From Haloimpatiens lingqiaonensis (lineage in GTDB: Bacteria > Bacillota > Clostridia > Clostridiales > Clostridiaceae), in assembly GCF_044502415.1 (NCBI RefSeq), contig NZ_CP172402.1: 64,000 nt of DNA, one strand, 5' to 3'. Of the stretch, positions 8,262 to 16,548 are shown one piece after another (the first letter of the stretch is position 1; each line of letters opens with the position of its first letter). The notes under the pieces are model-generated. The model was given only the letters and a program-made list of their open reading frames with translations. It had not been told where the DNA came from and did not search any database. A program made the position numbers and the translations under genes.

Positions 8262-9050
8262 TTATTTGTATCTGTCTACAATTTTTTGTGTTAAATTTAA
8301 AAGCTCATTTAACTCGTATATTTCTCCCTTTTCTATAAGTCTATCCAACTGTTTTCTGTAGGTATTTGCTTCGCTTACCTTACCTATAGAAGTTAAAACT
8401 AATATGTTATTCATTATATCCGATACTATGCTGGACTTAACTTCGAAAAGCTTCTGTGCATCCTTTATCTCCTCTTTTATTTTGGACATTTCTTCATCTA
8501 AATTAAAAGCTGCATCTGCGGCGCTTTTTAATTTAACTTTTACATCCTCTGGTATATCATGCTTATATTTATAGTTTAATGAATGTTCTATAGTAGCCCA
8601 AAAATTCATTGCCAAAGTTCTTATTTGAAGTTCTGCCAATATGAATTTCTGTCCTTCAGCCATGTTTACCGGATACCTTATTATCACATGATGGCTTCTA
8701 TACCCACTTTGTTTAACATTAGTTACATAATCCTTTTCATAAATTATCTGCATGTCCTTTCTGCTTCTTACAAGTTCCACAACCTTTTCTATATCATCTA
8801 CAAATTGGCACATTATTCTTATGCCAGCTATATCTTCCATTTCATATTCTATTCTATCTAAAGGTATATTAAATTTATTGGCTTTTTCCAATATACTAGA
8901 TATTTCTTTTACCCTTCCTGTTACAAATTCAATAGGAGAATATTCATTCTTTTTTCTATACTCTCTTCTTATGCTTCTAAACTTAACTTTAAGTTCCTCA
9001 ACTGCTTGATAATACGGTATTAAAAATCCACTCCATTGTATTATTGCCAT
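8262..9050 (-). CDS. relQ: Small alarmone synthetase RelQ (GTP pyrophosphokinase)
   Basis: Single-domain (p)ppGpp synthetase that transfers pyrophosphate from ATP to GDP or GTP during stress. The 262-residue product closely follows Bacillus RelQ/YjbM: SPIEFVTGRVK near 38-48, EDIAGIRIMCQFVDD at 72-86, SGYRSHHVIIRYP near 115-127, and AELQIRTLAMNFWATIEHSL near 139-158. There is no HD hydrolase domain, TGS or ACT, so it is synthetase-only. The C-terminal 50 residues extend beyond the usual 210 and look helical. The ATG at 9050 is preceded by AAAGGATGAAGAGC. It is convergent with leuS; the 112-bp gap between them holds short AGTAATA and GATTGGAGA repeats. Confidence 0.93.
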   Translation of the reverse strand: MAIIQWSGFLIPYYQAVEELKVKFRSIRREYRKKNEYSPIEFVTGRVKEISSILEKANKFNIPLDRIEYEMEDIAGIRIMCQFVDDIEKVVELVRSRKDMQIIYEKDYVTNVKQSGYRSHHVIIRYPVNMAEGQKFILAELQIRTLAMNFWATIEHSLNYKYKHDIPEDVKVKLKSAADAAFNLDEEMSKIKEEIKDAQKLFEVKSSIVSDIMNNILVLTSIGKVSEANTYRKQLDRLIEKGEIYELNELLNLTQKIVDRYK

Positions 9051-9132
9051 ATGCTCTTCATCCTTTTCTATCTATTTTTATTACCCTGTATTTATTCCAT
9101 TATACCAAAATATTATACATATGATAATTATA

Positions 9133-9141
9133 TGTTATAAT
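9133..9141 (+). promoter_or_regulatory. Extended -10 promoter for the DUF2225 gene
   Basis: TGTTATAAT gives an exact TATAAT (9136-9141) preceded by the extended TGn motif. A recognisable -35 box is lacking (TTATAC at 9113-9118 is weak). Transcription starting near 9148 would place the whole of repeat copy A3 in the 5' untranslated region. Confidence 0.5.
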
Positions 9142-9152
9142 ATTTTTATTAA

Positions 9153-9231
9153 TCCAGCTACGTCCCTGGATAACGATCTCTAACCTTCAGTTGGAGTTAA
9201 AACTCCATCTGAAGCTAAGAGCTCTGTTTAT
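9153..9231 (-). repeat. Double-hairpin intergenic repeat, truncated copy A3
   Basis: Starts CAGCTACGTCCCTGGATA and contains the complete hairpin I (CTCTAACCTTCAGTTGGAG, loop, CTCCATCTGAAGCTAAGAG), ending TCTGTTTAT. The inner CCCAC/GTGGG stem of hairpin II is missing. It lies between the predicted promoter and the start of the DUF2225 gene. Confidence 0.8.
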
Positions 9232-9247
9232 TAGATTAGGTGATATT

Positions 9248-10039
9248 TTGAACGACAACATATTTTCTGGTTTAGAAAAGCTAGGTTTTAACGATATACA
9301 TAATGTGGACTTATACAATACAGCTAGCGAGAAAGAAGCGAAAAAACATATGGAAAATAAGTTAGACAATAATAATTGTAAATTTTTATATAAAAAAGAA
9401 ATTCTATGCCCTGTATGTAATAATAAATTTAAAGAAAAAGCCGTAAAAACCTCCGCTTATGTTATGGATACAAAAGACAGTGATTTTTTTATAAGATATA
9501 GATTTATTAATCCTTATTTCTATGATGTATGGGTTTGCCCTTGTTGCGGATATTCAGCTATGAAAGCAGATTTTTTAAAAATAAAAAGTCATGAAATAAG
9601 TTTAGTAAAAGAAAAAATCACTCCTAGATGGAAAAAAAGAGAATATCCTGAGGAATTTAATGCAGATATAGCCATAGAACGATATAAATTGGCCTTATTA
9701 AATTATTACATTACAGAAACAGTTTCTAGTAAAAAGGCCATGGCTTGTTTAAAGCTAGCTTGGATGTATAGATTAAAAAACCTTAATGAAAATGAAAATG
9801 AATTTTTAAACCAAGCTCTTAATGGCTTTGAAAATGCTTTTTTTAAAGAATCATTACCTATATACGGTATGGACAGATACACAACTATGTATTTAATTGG
9901 AGAAATTAACAGAAGAATTGGAAATGATGAAAAAGCTTTATTATGGTTCAGCAAAGTTATAACCCAGCCTGGAGTCAAGTTCAAATTAAAAGAACTGGCA
10001 AGAGATCAAAGAGATTTGATTAAAGCTTTAAATCGTTAA
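9248..10039 (+). CDS. DUF2225 domain protein
   Basis: The protein has two CxxC pairs (ILCPVCNNKFKEKAV and VWVCPCCGYSAMK), suggesting a zinc site, followed by a helical TPR-like half with YKLALLNYYITE and a repeat ending in LWFSKVIT. This layout matches DUF2225; its biochemical role is unknown. The open frame extends upstream to TTG 9191, but that part is translated repeat A3. AGGTG at 9238-9242 lies 5 nt before TTG 9248, giving MNDNIFSGLEKLGFND and about 263 residues, which I prefer. It is a single-gene unit ending in a strong hairpin terminator shared with the convergent phosphoesterase gene. Confidence 0.8.
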   Translation: MNDNIFSGLEKLGFNDIHNVDLYNTASEKEAKKHMENKLDNNNCKFLYKKEILCPVCNNKFKEKAVKTSAYVMDTKDSDFFIRYRFINPYFYDVWVCPCCGYSAMKADFLKIKSHEISLVKEKITPRWKKREYPEEFNADIAIERYKLALLNYYITETVSSKKAMACLKLAWMYRLKNLNENENEFLNQALNGFENAFFKESLPIYGMDRYTTMYLIGEINRRIGNDEKALLWFSKVITQPGVKFKLKELARDQRDLIKALNR

Positions 10040-10052
10040 GTACAATAATTTA

Positions 10053-10100
10053 GGCTGATAAACTCCACTAACATAATAGTTGGAATTTTATCAGCCTTTT
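10053..10100. terminator. Bidirectional terminator between DUF2225 and phosphoesterase genes
   Basis: GGCTGATAAA...TTTATCAGCC forms a long imperfect stem that also pairs CTCCACTA with TAGTTGGA and is followed by TTTTAT on the plus strand. The two flanking genes converge here. Confidence 0.8.
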
Positions 10101-10108
10101 ATACATGC

Positions 10109-10798
10109 CTAATCTAATATTTTTATTGGATTGAAATCTAAATAATCTGCAGAAGTAACTATATATTCTATGCCATCTATATTACCTTGAAAAAGCCTTT
10201 TTAAGGATGGTCCATGCAAATGACCATATACTACTTTTTCAACTTCATATTCCTTTAACATATCTATAATTTCTGTGTTTTGAAACTTATCATTAGTAGG
10301 TGGATAATGAAGCATTACTATAATCTTTTTAAATCCGTTTTTCTTAGCACTATCTAATGATAACTTCAGCCTTATTAATTCCCTATTATATATTTTTTTG
10401 TTGTGTTCTGTAGAATTATCCCCATAAGGTATTATCCATCCACGAGTACCGCAAATAGCGTAATCTTCATATATAAAATAATTGTTCTGTATAAAATTCA
10501 TATGATCATACAAATTATTTAGTTTAGTTATCCCTGTCCACCAATAATCATGGTTTCCCTTAACAAATATTTTTCTTCCTGGAAGATCATTAACCCATTG
10601 TAATTCCTTAATTCCCTCTTCCATATTCATGGACCAAGATATATCTCCTGCAATTAAAATAGTATCTTCCTCTTTTATTTTGTTAATCCAATTGTTTTTA
10701 ATTTTTTCATCATGGTCTCTCCAATTCTCTCCGAAGATATCCATAGGTTTATCTGCACTTAAGGATAAATGCAAATCTGATAAAGCATATAATGCCAT
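10109..10798 (-). CDS. Calcineurin-like metallophosphoesterase
   Basis: The 229-residue protein carries the full metallophosphoesterase motif set: DLH at 8-10, GDISW at 51-55, KGNHDYWW near 80-87, a histidine in MLHYPP, and YGHLHG near the C-terminus. These ligate two metal ions for phosphoester hydrolysis. The family includes predicted cytoplasmic phosphohydrolases of unknown substrate; the GDISW form is common in the YkuE/YmdB-unrelated clostridial branch. It has no signal peptide. The ATG follows AAAGGAGTTATAAAT. The gene lies 13 bp downstream of the FlhB-tail gene on the same strand, so they are probably cotranscribed, though a functional link is not obvious. Confidence 0.9.
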   Translation of the reverse strand: MALYALSDLHLSLSADKPMDIFGENWRDHDEKIKNNWINKIKEEDTILIAGDISWSMNMEEGIKELQWVNDLPGRKIFVKGNHDYWWTGITKLNNLYDHMNFIQNNYFIYEDYAICGTRGWIIPYGDNSTEHNKKIYNRELIRLKLSLDSAKKNGFKKIIVMLHYPPTNDKFQNTEIIDMLKEYEVEKVVYGHLHGPSLKRLFQGNIDGIEYIVTSADYLDFNPIKILD

Positions 10799-10811
10799 AT
10801 TTATAACTCCT

Positions 10812-11075
10812 TTATTTTTTTATTGATGAATCCACATCCATTACGTAAGCTATTACTTTTGCTACTGTATCATATAATTCGTAAGGTATACTGCTGCCTA
10901 CATCTACATTTAATAGTAAATTAGCTAGTTCTTCATTATATACTATAGGCACATTATTTTCATTAGCCTTCTCTAATATCTTATCAGCTATTTCCCCCAT
11001 GCCAGCTGCTGTAACTATAGGAGCGTCATAATTCATATCATATTTTAAAGCTGCTGCTTTATTATTTTTATCCAT
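10812..11075 (-). CDS. FlhB C-terminal domain homologue (YlqH-like)
   Basis: This 87-residue protein resembles only the cytoplasmic C-terminal part of FlhB, the flagellar export switch: AAALKYDMNYDAPIVTAAG, then a helix ending in IVYNEELANLLLNVDVG and IPYELYDTVAKVIAYV. The NPTH self-cleavage motif is absent, as in Bacillus YlqH, and there are no membrane segments. ATG 11075 has GGAG at 6-nt spacing, whereas the open frame's first ATG (11087) overlaps that site. It follows the FliK-like gene, the same pairing as Bacillus ylqG-ylqH. The role is unknown; it may be unrelated to flagella, since no flagellar genes are nearby. Confidence 0.85.
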   Translation of the reverse strand: MDKNNKAAALKYDMNYDAPIVTAAGMGEIADKILEKANENNVPIVYNEELANLLLNVDVGSSIPYELYDTVAKVIAYVMDVDSSIKK

Positions 11076-11153
11076 AACTTTCTCCATTCTAGACTATTTT
11101 ACATAATATATGCAAGTAAAAAATAAAATAACTTAATTATTAGATATGAGTAA

Positions 11154-12783
11154 TTATACTTTAACATTTAATTTATTTAATCCAGAATCTCCAAAAAACT
11201 CCCTGCAATTAGATAAATTAAATTCCTCTTCTTTTTCACTTACCTGTACATAAATATTATAATTGCTATTGCACAGCATTTCCAATAGTTTCTCCTTATT
11301 TTTTTCCATTATCTTAGTCCAACTTTTTCCACATTTTATTTCTACATTCATTATTGCATTATCTACCCTAATAAACGTATCCACCACTCCCATATTTATA
11401 GTCTTAATGGAAGTAGCTATCTTTACATTTTTAGTATCTATAATTTTTCCCTTTTCTCTCCCTGTCCTTTATTACCAATTTAAAAGGGTAATTGTTGTCT
11501 CTTATATTTATGGGCAAATCTAAATAATAATATTCATTGCTTAAAGAATTAAATATTTTAAAATTATTGACATTTTCCTTAAGCATCTCCATTACCTTAT
11601 GATATGCTTTTGAATCCTCTTTAATAATGTTTGACATTAAATCCTTTATAATATTTTTCATCTCATTAGTTTTAGTTTCTAATTGATTCTTAACTTCCTT
11701 ATGTAAATCCTCCCTAGTAATATCCCTATTTATATTTTCCATAGCCTCTTTAGCTTTATTTTCAGCATTACTTTGAATACTTTTATTTTCATTAGTGTTT
11801 TCAGTTTTATTTTGAATATTTTTGTTTGATATATCACTTTCAACTTTACTTTGAGCATTTTTATTTTCAATATTGTTTTTATTGTTGATTTCTGCACTAG
11901 TCATAGCAGCATTATCCTTAATGTTATTCCCATTACTGCTGTCAGTGTTTCCTTGAATTAATTTTTGTGAATTCACACCATTGCTATTTTCATTTTTATA
12001 ATCATAATTATTTTCATTATAACTGGCTTTTACTTGTTCTTTTACATTTCCATGAGCAGCATCCTTTAAAAATTTTTCCTGTTCAAATATATTTTCCTCA
12101 AAGCTCTTTAATAATGTAAAAATATCCTTTGAGCCTTTAAATACATTTATAAAACCATCAATGTTTTCTTTTGAAATCTCTATATTATTTTCATATAATA
12201 TTAAAACATCATCTAAATTCAATTTTTCAAGAGAGGTAAAAAATTCCTTTAATAGATTTTTTATTTCTGAACCTTCTTGTGAATCTAATGATATTCCTTT
12301 GCTGGATAAATACTTATCTATAAAATTGTTTATATAATCTTCATTATGTATTTTCTGCATCAAATTATCTATATTTTTTATATAAGATATATTTTCTTTA
12401 GTCAAAGGAATATTATGTTTTAACATTTCCCTTAATATATCTGAATCATCTTTATTTAAATTCATATTGCTATTTTTTAAAAATTCCTCTACGCTATCTT
12501 CCTGTGTCTTATTTAAAGATTGCTCTTGAAGTAACTTTAATATAAGGTTTCCGTCTTCAAAGGCCTCTACCTGAAACTTAATTAATCCATTGGGAACATA
12601 ATCTAAAGGATTCTTTAATTTAGCTGTAAATTTCCAACCATCCAAAAGTTTAAGTATAATCTCTTCTTCCCCTGCATCTACAATTCTAGCCAAAAACTTT
12701 TCTCCCAATTCAAAAGTTAATTTTTCTCTATTTCTTTTACTATTTACTTGGTATACTCCCGGTATATTTCTTATTTCTGGCAT
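11154..12783 (-). pseudogene. FliK/YlqG-like protein, frameshifted
   Basis: The first frame (12783 to 11431, 450 codons) begins MPEIRNIPGVYQVNSKRN, has an Asn/Glu/Lys-rich low-complexity middle (about 270-370), and ends in LDLPINIRDNNYPFKLVIKD before a stop. The continuing frame lies immediately behind in another register (to 11154) and encodes a stretch including IATSIKTINMGVVDTFIRVD and SNCREFFGDSGLNKLNV. Together they look like one FliK C-terminal domain of about 540 residues. Removing one A from the A5 run at 11444-11448 joins them. The paired FlhB-tail gene downstream fits a YlqG-YlqH unit. This could be a real null mutation, a sequencing error or, less likely, +1 recoding. Confidence 0.75.
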
Positions 12784-12834
12784 TTAAAATCCCACCTTAA
12801 AAACTTCTTTTCTTTATTATCGTATAATTTCAAA

Positions 12835-12881
12835 AAATAAAGAGTCAAAAGTTCTGTTTAACTCTTAACTCTTTATTTTAT
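12835..12881. terminator. Terminator between tyrS and the FliK-like gene
   Basis: AAATAAAGAGT pairs with ACTCTTTATTT around a short loop; T-rich sequence flanks both sides (TTTATTTT on either strand). It lies directly after the tyrS stop and should end that transcript. Confidence 0.7.
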
Positions 12882-12892
12882 AAATTAAATTA

Positions 12893-14110
12893 CTATTTAA
12901 GCTGAAGTTTATAGAATTTTTTCTTTCCTCTCTTAACTAAAGCGTAACCATCTTGGAAAAATTCTTCTTGTAAATTACTATTAGCATCAGTTATTTTTTC
13001 ATCATTAACTGTTAATCCACCCTGCTGTATAAGTCTTCTACCTTCTGATTTAGATGGAACTATTCCTCCATCAACTAATACTTCCAATAAAGAAGAACCT
13101 ATCTTTTCCTTTCCAACTTCTACAGTTGGTACATTATCAAGTTTGCTTCCTGCACCAAATAAAGCCTCTGCTGCCTCTTGAGACTTTTTAGCCTCTTCTT
13201 CACCATGCACTAATTTTGTAACTTCATAAGCTAATACTCTTTTAGCTTCATTAATTTGTGCATCCTTTAAAGCACTTAATCTCTTAACTTCTTCCATAGG
13301 TACAAAAGTTAAAAGTGAAAGACATTTTTCTACATCCGCATCATTTACATTTCTCCAATATTGATAAAAATCATATGGAGATGTTTTCTTAGGGTCTAAC
13401 CATAATGCTCCTTTTGCAGTTTTACCCATTTTATTTCCTTCACTATTAGTTAAAAGAGCGCAAGTCATAGCATATACTGGTTTTGATTCCTTTCTTCTTA
13501 CAAGGTCGATACCAGCTAACATATTAGACCACTGATCATCTCCACCTAATTCCATAGTACAATTGTATTTTCTATAAAGTTCAAGGAAATCATAACCTTG
13601 CATAAGCATATAGTTAAATTCTAAGAAAGATAATCCTTTCTCTAATCTTTGTTTAAAACATTCTGCTGTAAGCATCTTATTTACAGAAAAACAAGAACCT
13701 ATATCTCTTATAAATTCTATGTAATTTAAATCTAAAAGCCAATCTGCATTATTTACAAGTATAGCCTTGTCATCAGTAAAATCTATAAATCTTTTCATCT
13801 GTTCCTTTATGCAACTAACATTGTGATCAATAGTTTCCTTAGTCATCATTTGTCTCATATCTGTTCTACCAGAAGGATCTCCTATCATAGCAGTACCGCC
13901 ACCAACTAATGCAATAGGTCTATGTCCAGCTCTTTGCATATGAGCCATAAACATAAGTGCAATAAAGTGACCCACGTGAAGACTATCAGCAGTTGGATCA
14001 AATCCTATGTAAAATGTAATTTTCTCTTTACCTAAAATATCCTTTATCTCATCATGAGTGGTTTGTTTTATGTAACCACGTTCTGATAGAATATCATAAA
14101 CATTGCTCAT
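12893..14110 (-). CDS. tyrS: Tyrosyl-tRNA synthetase
   Basis: Class I synthetase charging tRNA-Tyr. The 405-residue product shows HVGH at 45-48, the tyrosine-pocket segment GGDDQWSNMLAGIDL, the KMSKS-equivalent GNKMGKTAKG near 230, and a C-terminal S4-like domain (PSKSEGRRLIQQGGLTVND). The KMGKT form and length place it nearer the TyrZ-type than the TyrS-type KFGKS enzymes. The ATG follows TATAGGAGGAATAATAG. Unlike leuS and trpS here, I found no T-box; instead a compact hairpin with a T-run lies just upstream of the ribosome site. The gene looks intact. Confidence 0.96.
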   Translation of the reverse strand: MSNVYDILSERGYIKQTTHDEIKDILGKEKITFYIGFDPTADSLHVGHFIALMFMAHMQRAGHRPIALVGGGTAMIGDPSGRTDMRQMMTKETIDHNVSCIKEQMKRFIDFTDDKAILVNNADWLLDLNYIEFIRDIGSCFSVNKMLTAECFKQRLEKGLSFLEFNYMLMQGYDFLELYRKYNCTMELGGDDQWSNMLAGIDLVRRKESKPVYAMTCALLTNSEGNKMGKTAKGALWLDPKKTSPYDFYQYWRNVNDADVEKCLSLLTFVPMEEVKRLSALKDAQINEAKRVLAYEVTKLVHGEEEAKKSQEAAEALFGAGSKLDNVPTVEVGKEKIGSSLLEVLVDGGIVPSKSEGRRLIQQGGLTVNDEKITDANSNLQEEFFQDGYALVKRGKKKFYKLQLK

Positions 14111-14141
14111 CTATTATTCCTCCTATAAAGTTAAAATAAAA

Positions 14142-14216
14142 CTCCCCTTTGCTTAAAAGGGGAGATAGTAATCTTCTTAATGAATTTATTATATCATTTT
14201 AAAAACTTTTTAACAA
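14142..14216 (-). promoter_or_regulatory. tyrS promoter and leader hairpin
   Basis: On the minus strand TTGTTA (14216-14211) and TATAAT (14193-14188) are 17 bp apart. About 20-40 nt downstream, CTCCCC TTT / AAA GGGGAG (14142-14150 with 14156-14164) forms a perfect 9-bp stem followed by TTTTATTTT, an intrinsic terminator form, immediately before the tyrS AGGAGG. It may be a short attenuator, or simply end the upstream gene. A tandem pair of AAAAACTTTTTAACA repeats lies at 14201-14234. Confidence 0.6.
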
Positions 14217-14298
14217 CACAAAAACTTTTTAACACTAGCAATTAAAATGCATATTCCTAAATAGAAATATTATCATCATATAGGTATATTAAGTGCCT

Positions 14299-14709
14299 TT
14301 ATGCTATATATTTTTTTACAAACTCAGGCACATTTTTCTCTACTTCATTAATGTTTATATAGAAATCCACTTCATATCTTTCCGATAATTCTTCTAAATT
14401 ATAAAACAAATGTGCCGCATCCTTAAGACCTTCTTTTACAATATTACCTAGACCATCTATGAAAACAGTCTCAATATCGTAGTCTTCTGACAAAATGCCG
14501 CACAAGAAACCATAAAAACTCTTATAATCTTTTAAAATAAAATCATCTGTAGAAATAAATCTAATACTACTTTTAAGTTCACAACTTGGTCTAGAATCAT
14601 CATCAATGTACACTAAATTTCCCTTGCTAGTTAAAGCCTTTTCATTAGCTAGTCTAATAAGCTCTTTTGTTTTACCTGAACCTTTTTCACCACAAAAAAC
14701 ACAAATCAT
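14299..14709 (-). CDS. Small P-loop NTPase, unknown function
   Basis: The 136-residue protein begins MICVFCGEKGSGKTKELI, with a Walker A motif GEKGSGKT at 7-14, and contains a Walker B-like strand ETVFIDGLGN. It is too short for a helicase, transporter or kinase of known type. Related clostridial proteins are sometimes labelled PilT-like or twitching motility, but no PilT secretion-ATPase motifs are visible and I do not accept that name. The ribosome site is weak (AGGGGTTGATTTAAA). It lies between the AlbA-like gene and tyrS on the same strand with a 75-bp gap on the upstream side. Substrate and partners are unknown. Confidence 0.7.
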   Translation of the reverse strand: MICVFCGEKGSGKTKELIRLANEKALTSKGNLVYIDDDSRPSCELKSSIRFISTDDFILKDYKSFYGFLCGILSEDYDIETVFIDGLGNIVKEGLKDAAHLFYNLEELSERYEVDFYININEVEKNVPEFVKKYIA

Positions 14710-14784
14710 TTTAAATCAACCCCTTACTCTAATATTTAGGTGCTGTTTTATATATTATATAATATTCAGAATATTTTTGCAATA

Positions 14785-15945
14785 TTAACTCTGAATATTA
14801 TTTTTTACATTTTTTATACCTGGATATATAATTTTAAAAGTATTTCCATAGGATGAATTTATAAATACCACTTTTCCATATTTTTTAAAGGCTCCCTTAA
14901 TCCTAGTAAATCCAGTGCCCCCATGATTAAATCTTTTCTTTTCATCAAGGGTTATCAATTTTTCATATATCCACATATTTCTTTTAACGTAGTTAAGTGA
15001 TTGAATATTTTTTCCCCTAATTAAAGCTCCAGGACTGCATAAAACCACACTATTATAATTTATTATAATTTCTATTTCCCTAGTAAAAATAGTGTAATCC
15101 CTATAAAGCACAGCATTTTTAACTCCCTCTAAAAGAGCATAAATAGGATAGCCCTCTGGCAAAATGCTGTAGAGTTTTTCTTCTACTTCATCAAGCATTT
15201 CTAAAAGCTGGCCTTTTATTATAAAAACTTCTCCTAGAGATTTGTTTATTCTATTCACTATTCTTATAATATTTTGTGGAAGAAAAATATTGTTTACCTT
15301 TGAAAATACTAAAAGCCCTCCTAGGGTAACACAGTATTCATTAGTATCCTTATCTCTATTTATAATAGAGGCACCTTCCATTAATATATATTTATTTTCA
15401 TCATTTAATTCTATATTATTATACTTAAAATATTTTTTAATAAGCTCCATATCCAAAACTTCTGGACTACTTTTAATTATAGAACAAAGCTCACTATTTA
15501 AATTCATATTATTTTCGAAGGAAGATACTAGCTCATCTTTTCTCATGATATCTGTGGTAGAGCCCCTTCTTATATAAAAAGCTCCATTATCTCTTACCTG
15601 ATATGGCTTTTGTTCACCATAATATATTGCTATTACAGCTAAATCCTTGCCATTATACTTCACTTTCTCTACAGATATTGGTATAGGCGGATCGCATCTA
15701 GAACTTACCACCTGCTGTATTTGTTCTTCTACTATCTCTTCAGTGTTTATTCCTATTATTTTTTTAGTTTTATCTTCAACACCTATTATGATGTGACCTC
15801 TTCCCCCCTGAGAATTGGCAATAGCACACACATCCTTAACCAATTCCTTCTTACCTGTATCAGTATTTATATCTAAGCTTTGTTTAAAATCTAATTTAGG
15901 CCCTTCTTCTTTTTTCAAAAGATTTTCTAGCTTCTTTTTATCCAA
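14785..15945 (-). CDS. AlbA_2 / Schlafen-type putative DNA- or RNA-binding protein
   Basis: The N-terminal ~150 residues match the AlbA_2 (AAA_4) domain: KLDFKQSLDI, DVCAIANSQGGRGHIIIGVE, the region ending in IAIYYGEQKPYQVRDNGAFY and IRRGSTTDIM. The C-terminal half resembles the ATP-dependent transcriptional-regulator type ending with a GHKL-like region (NGGTGF-type GGTGFTRI). Roles proposed for the family include transcription control and nucleic-acid processing; none is established here. The frame opens at GTG 15954, but GGAG at 15959-15956 points to TTG 15945 as the start (MDKKKLENLL, about 386 residues). It is probably cotranscribed with the downstream P-loop gene. Confidence 0.75.
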   Translation of the reverse strand: MDKKKLENLLKKEEGPKLDFKQSLDINTDTGKKELVKDVCAIANSQGGRGHIIIGVEDKTKKIIGINTEEIVEEQIQQVVSSRCDPPIPISVEKVKYNGKDLAVIAIYYGEQKPYQVRDNGAFYIRRGSTTDIMRKDELVSSFENNMNLNSELCSIIKSSPEVLDMELIKKYFKYNNIELNDENKYILMEGASIINRDKDTNEYCVTLGGLLVFSKVNNIFLPQNIIRIVNRINKSLGEVFIIKGQLLEMLDEVEEKLYSILPEGYPIYALLEGVKNAVLYRDYTIFTREIEIIINYNSVVLCSPGALIRGKNIQSLNYVKRNMWIYEKLITLDEKKRFNHGGTGFTRIKGAFKKYGKVVFINSSYGNTFKIIYPGIKNVKNNIQS

Positions 15946-16047
15946 AATTATCACTCCAAAACATTCTTGTACTACTATTTTATTATTCCTATTTTATTTT
16001 ATTTCATTATATAGTATTTTATCAGAGTTTTTATTAAACTTACAACA

Positions 16048-16106
16048 TAAGAATGTTGCGACGCAACATTCTTATAATTGACAATTGACAATTGACAGTT
16101 GACAAT
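16048..16106. repeat. Palindrome and TTGACAA heptamer array
   Basis: ATAAGAATGTTGCG pairs with CGCAACATTCTTAT across a single base (16048-16076), and is followed by about four copies of the heptamer TTGACAA (16078-16106). It lies in the 594-bp non-coding gap between the AlbA-like gene and a dead transposase. Confidence 0.7.
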
Positions 16107-16146
16107 TATGGATGTTTTGCTAATGCAAAACTAAAATTAAAAACAG

Positions 16147-16192
16147 AAAAAGACCTAAATATAGATAAATTCTATGTTTAGGTCTTTTAAAA
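16147..16192. terminator. Bidirectional terminator-like hairpin
   Basis: AAAAGACCTAAA pairs with TTTAGGTCTTTT around an inner TATAG/CTATG arrangement; T-runs occur on both strands. A second, longer pairing (CTAAAATT with AATTTTAG) encloses it. It lies on the transposase side of the 16-kb gap. Another strong stem, AATTCCAGTAAAAAT/ATTTTTACTGGAATT, is at 16396-16430. Confidence 0.6.
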
Positions 16193-16291
16193 TTTTAGTT
16201 TTTCTGTAAGAAAAACTTCCTTCATTGTCCATTGTCCATTGTCCCTTGTCCATTATAAAATTGCATCGCAATTTAAGAATTAGGCGGAGCC

Positions 16292-16335
16292 TTTCGAAAA
16301 TTTACATGATACTTATTAAAATAAAGTAGTAACTA
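16292..16335. repeat. Short repeat D, copy 1
   Basis: AGCCTTTCGAAA followed by ATGATACTTATTAAAATAAA and TAGTAACT recurs almost unchanged at 36247-36293. Both copies lie beyond the 3' side of a minus-strand transposase gene. Confidence 0.6.
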
Positions 16336-16452
16336 AAATTCAATTTATTTTGCCGAAAGGCAATTGTTTGTATAAATCTCAGAGATTTAGCACCTAAATT
16401 CCAGTAAAAATTTTATTTTTACTGGAATTGTATCTTTTTACACTTACTTAAA

Positions 16453-16484
16453 GGGCTGGTAAGCCCGCAGACCGTTAGGTCGCA
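16453..16484. other. Paired mini-hairpins near transposase 3' end (copy 1)
   Basis: GGGCT-GGTA-AGCCC, CGCAG, ACC-GTTA-GGT, CGCA form two adjacent small stems about 65 bp beyond the stop of the IS4-like transposase remnant. The same layout with different paired bases is at 46414-46442 beside the ISLre2 gene. Confidence 0.5.
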
Positions 16485-16548
16485 AAAATAATTACACTAT
16501 CCCCTACCCCAAGAAATCTTTAAAATCAATTTCCAGTTTTATATTTGA

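Noticed and set aside
14111..14298. T-box leader upstream of tyrS
   Set aside because: No GGTGG-ACCGCG core or specifier region could be found on the minus strand.
14299..14709. PilT/twitching motility label for the small P-loop protein
   Set aside because: Only a P-loop is shared; secretion-ATPase motifs and length are missing.
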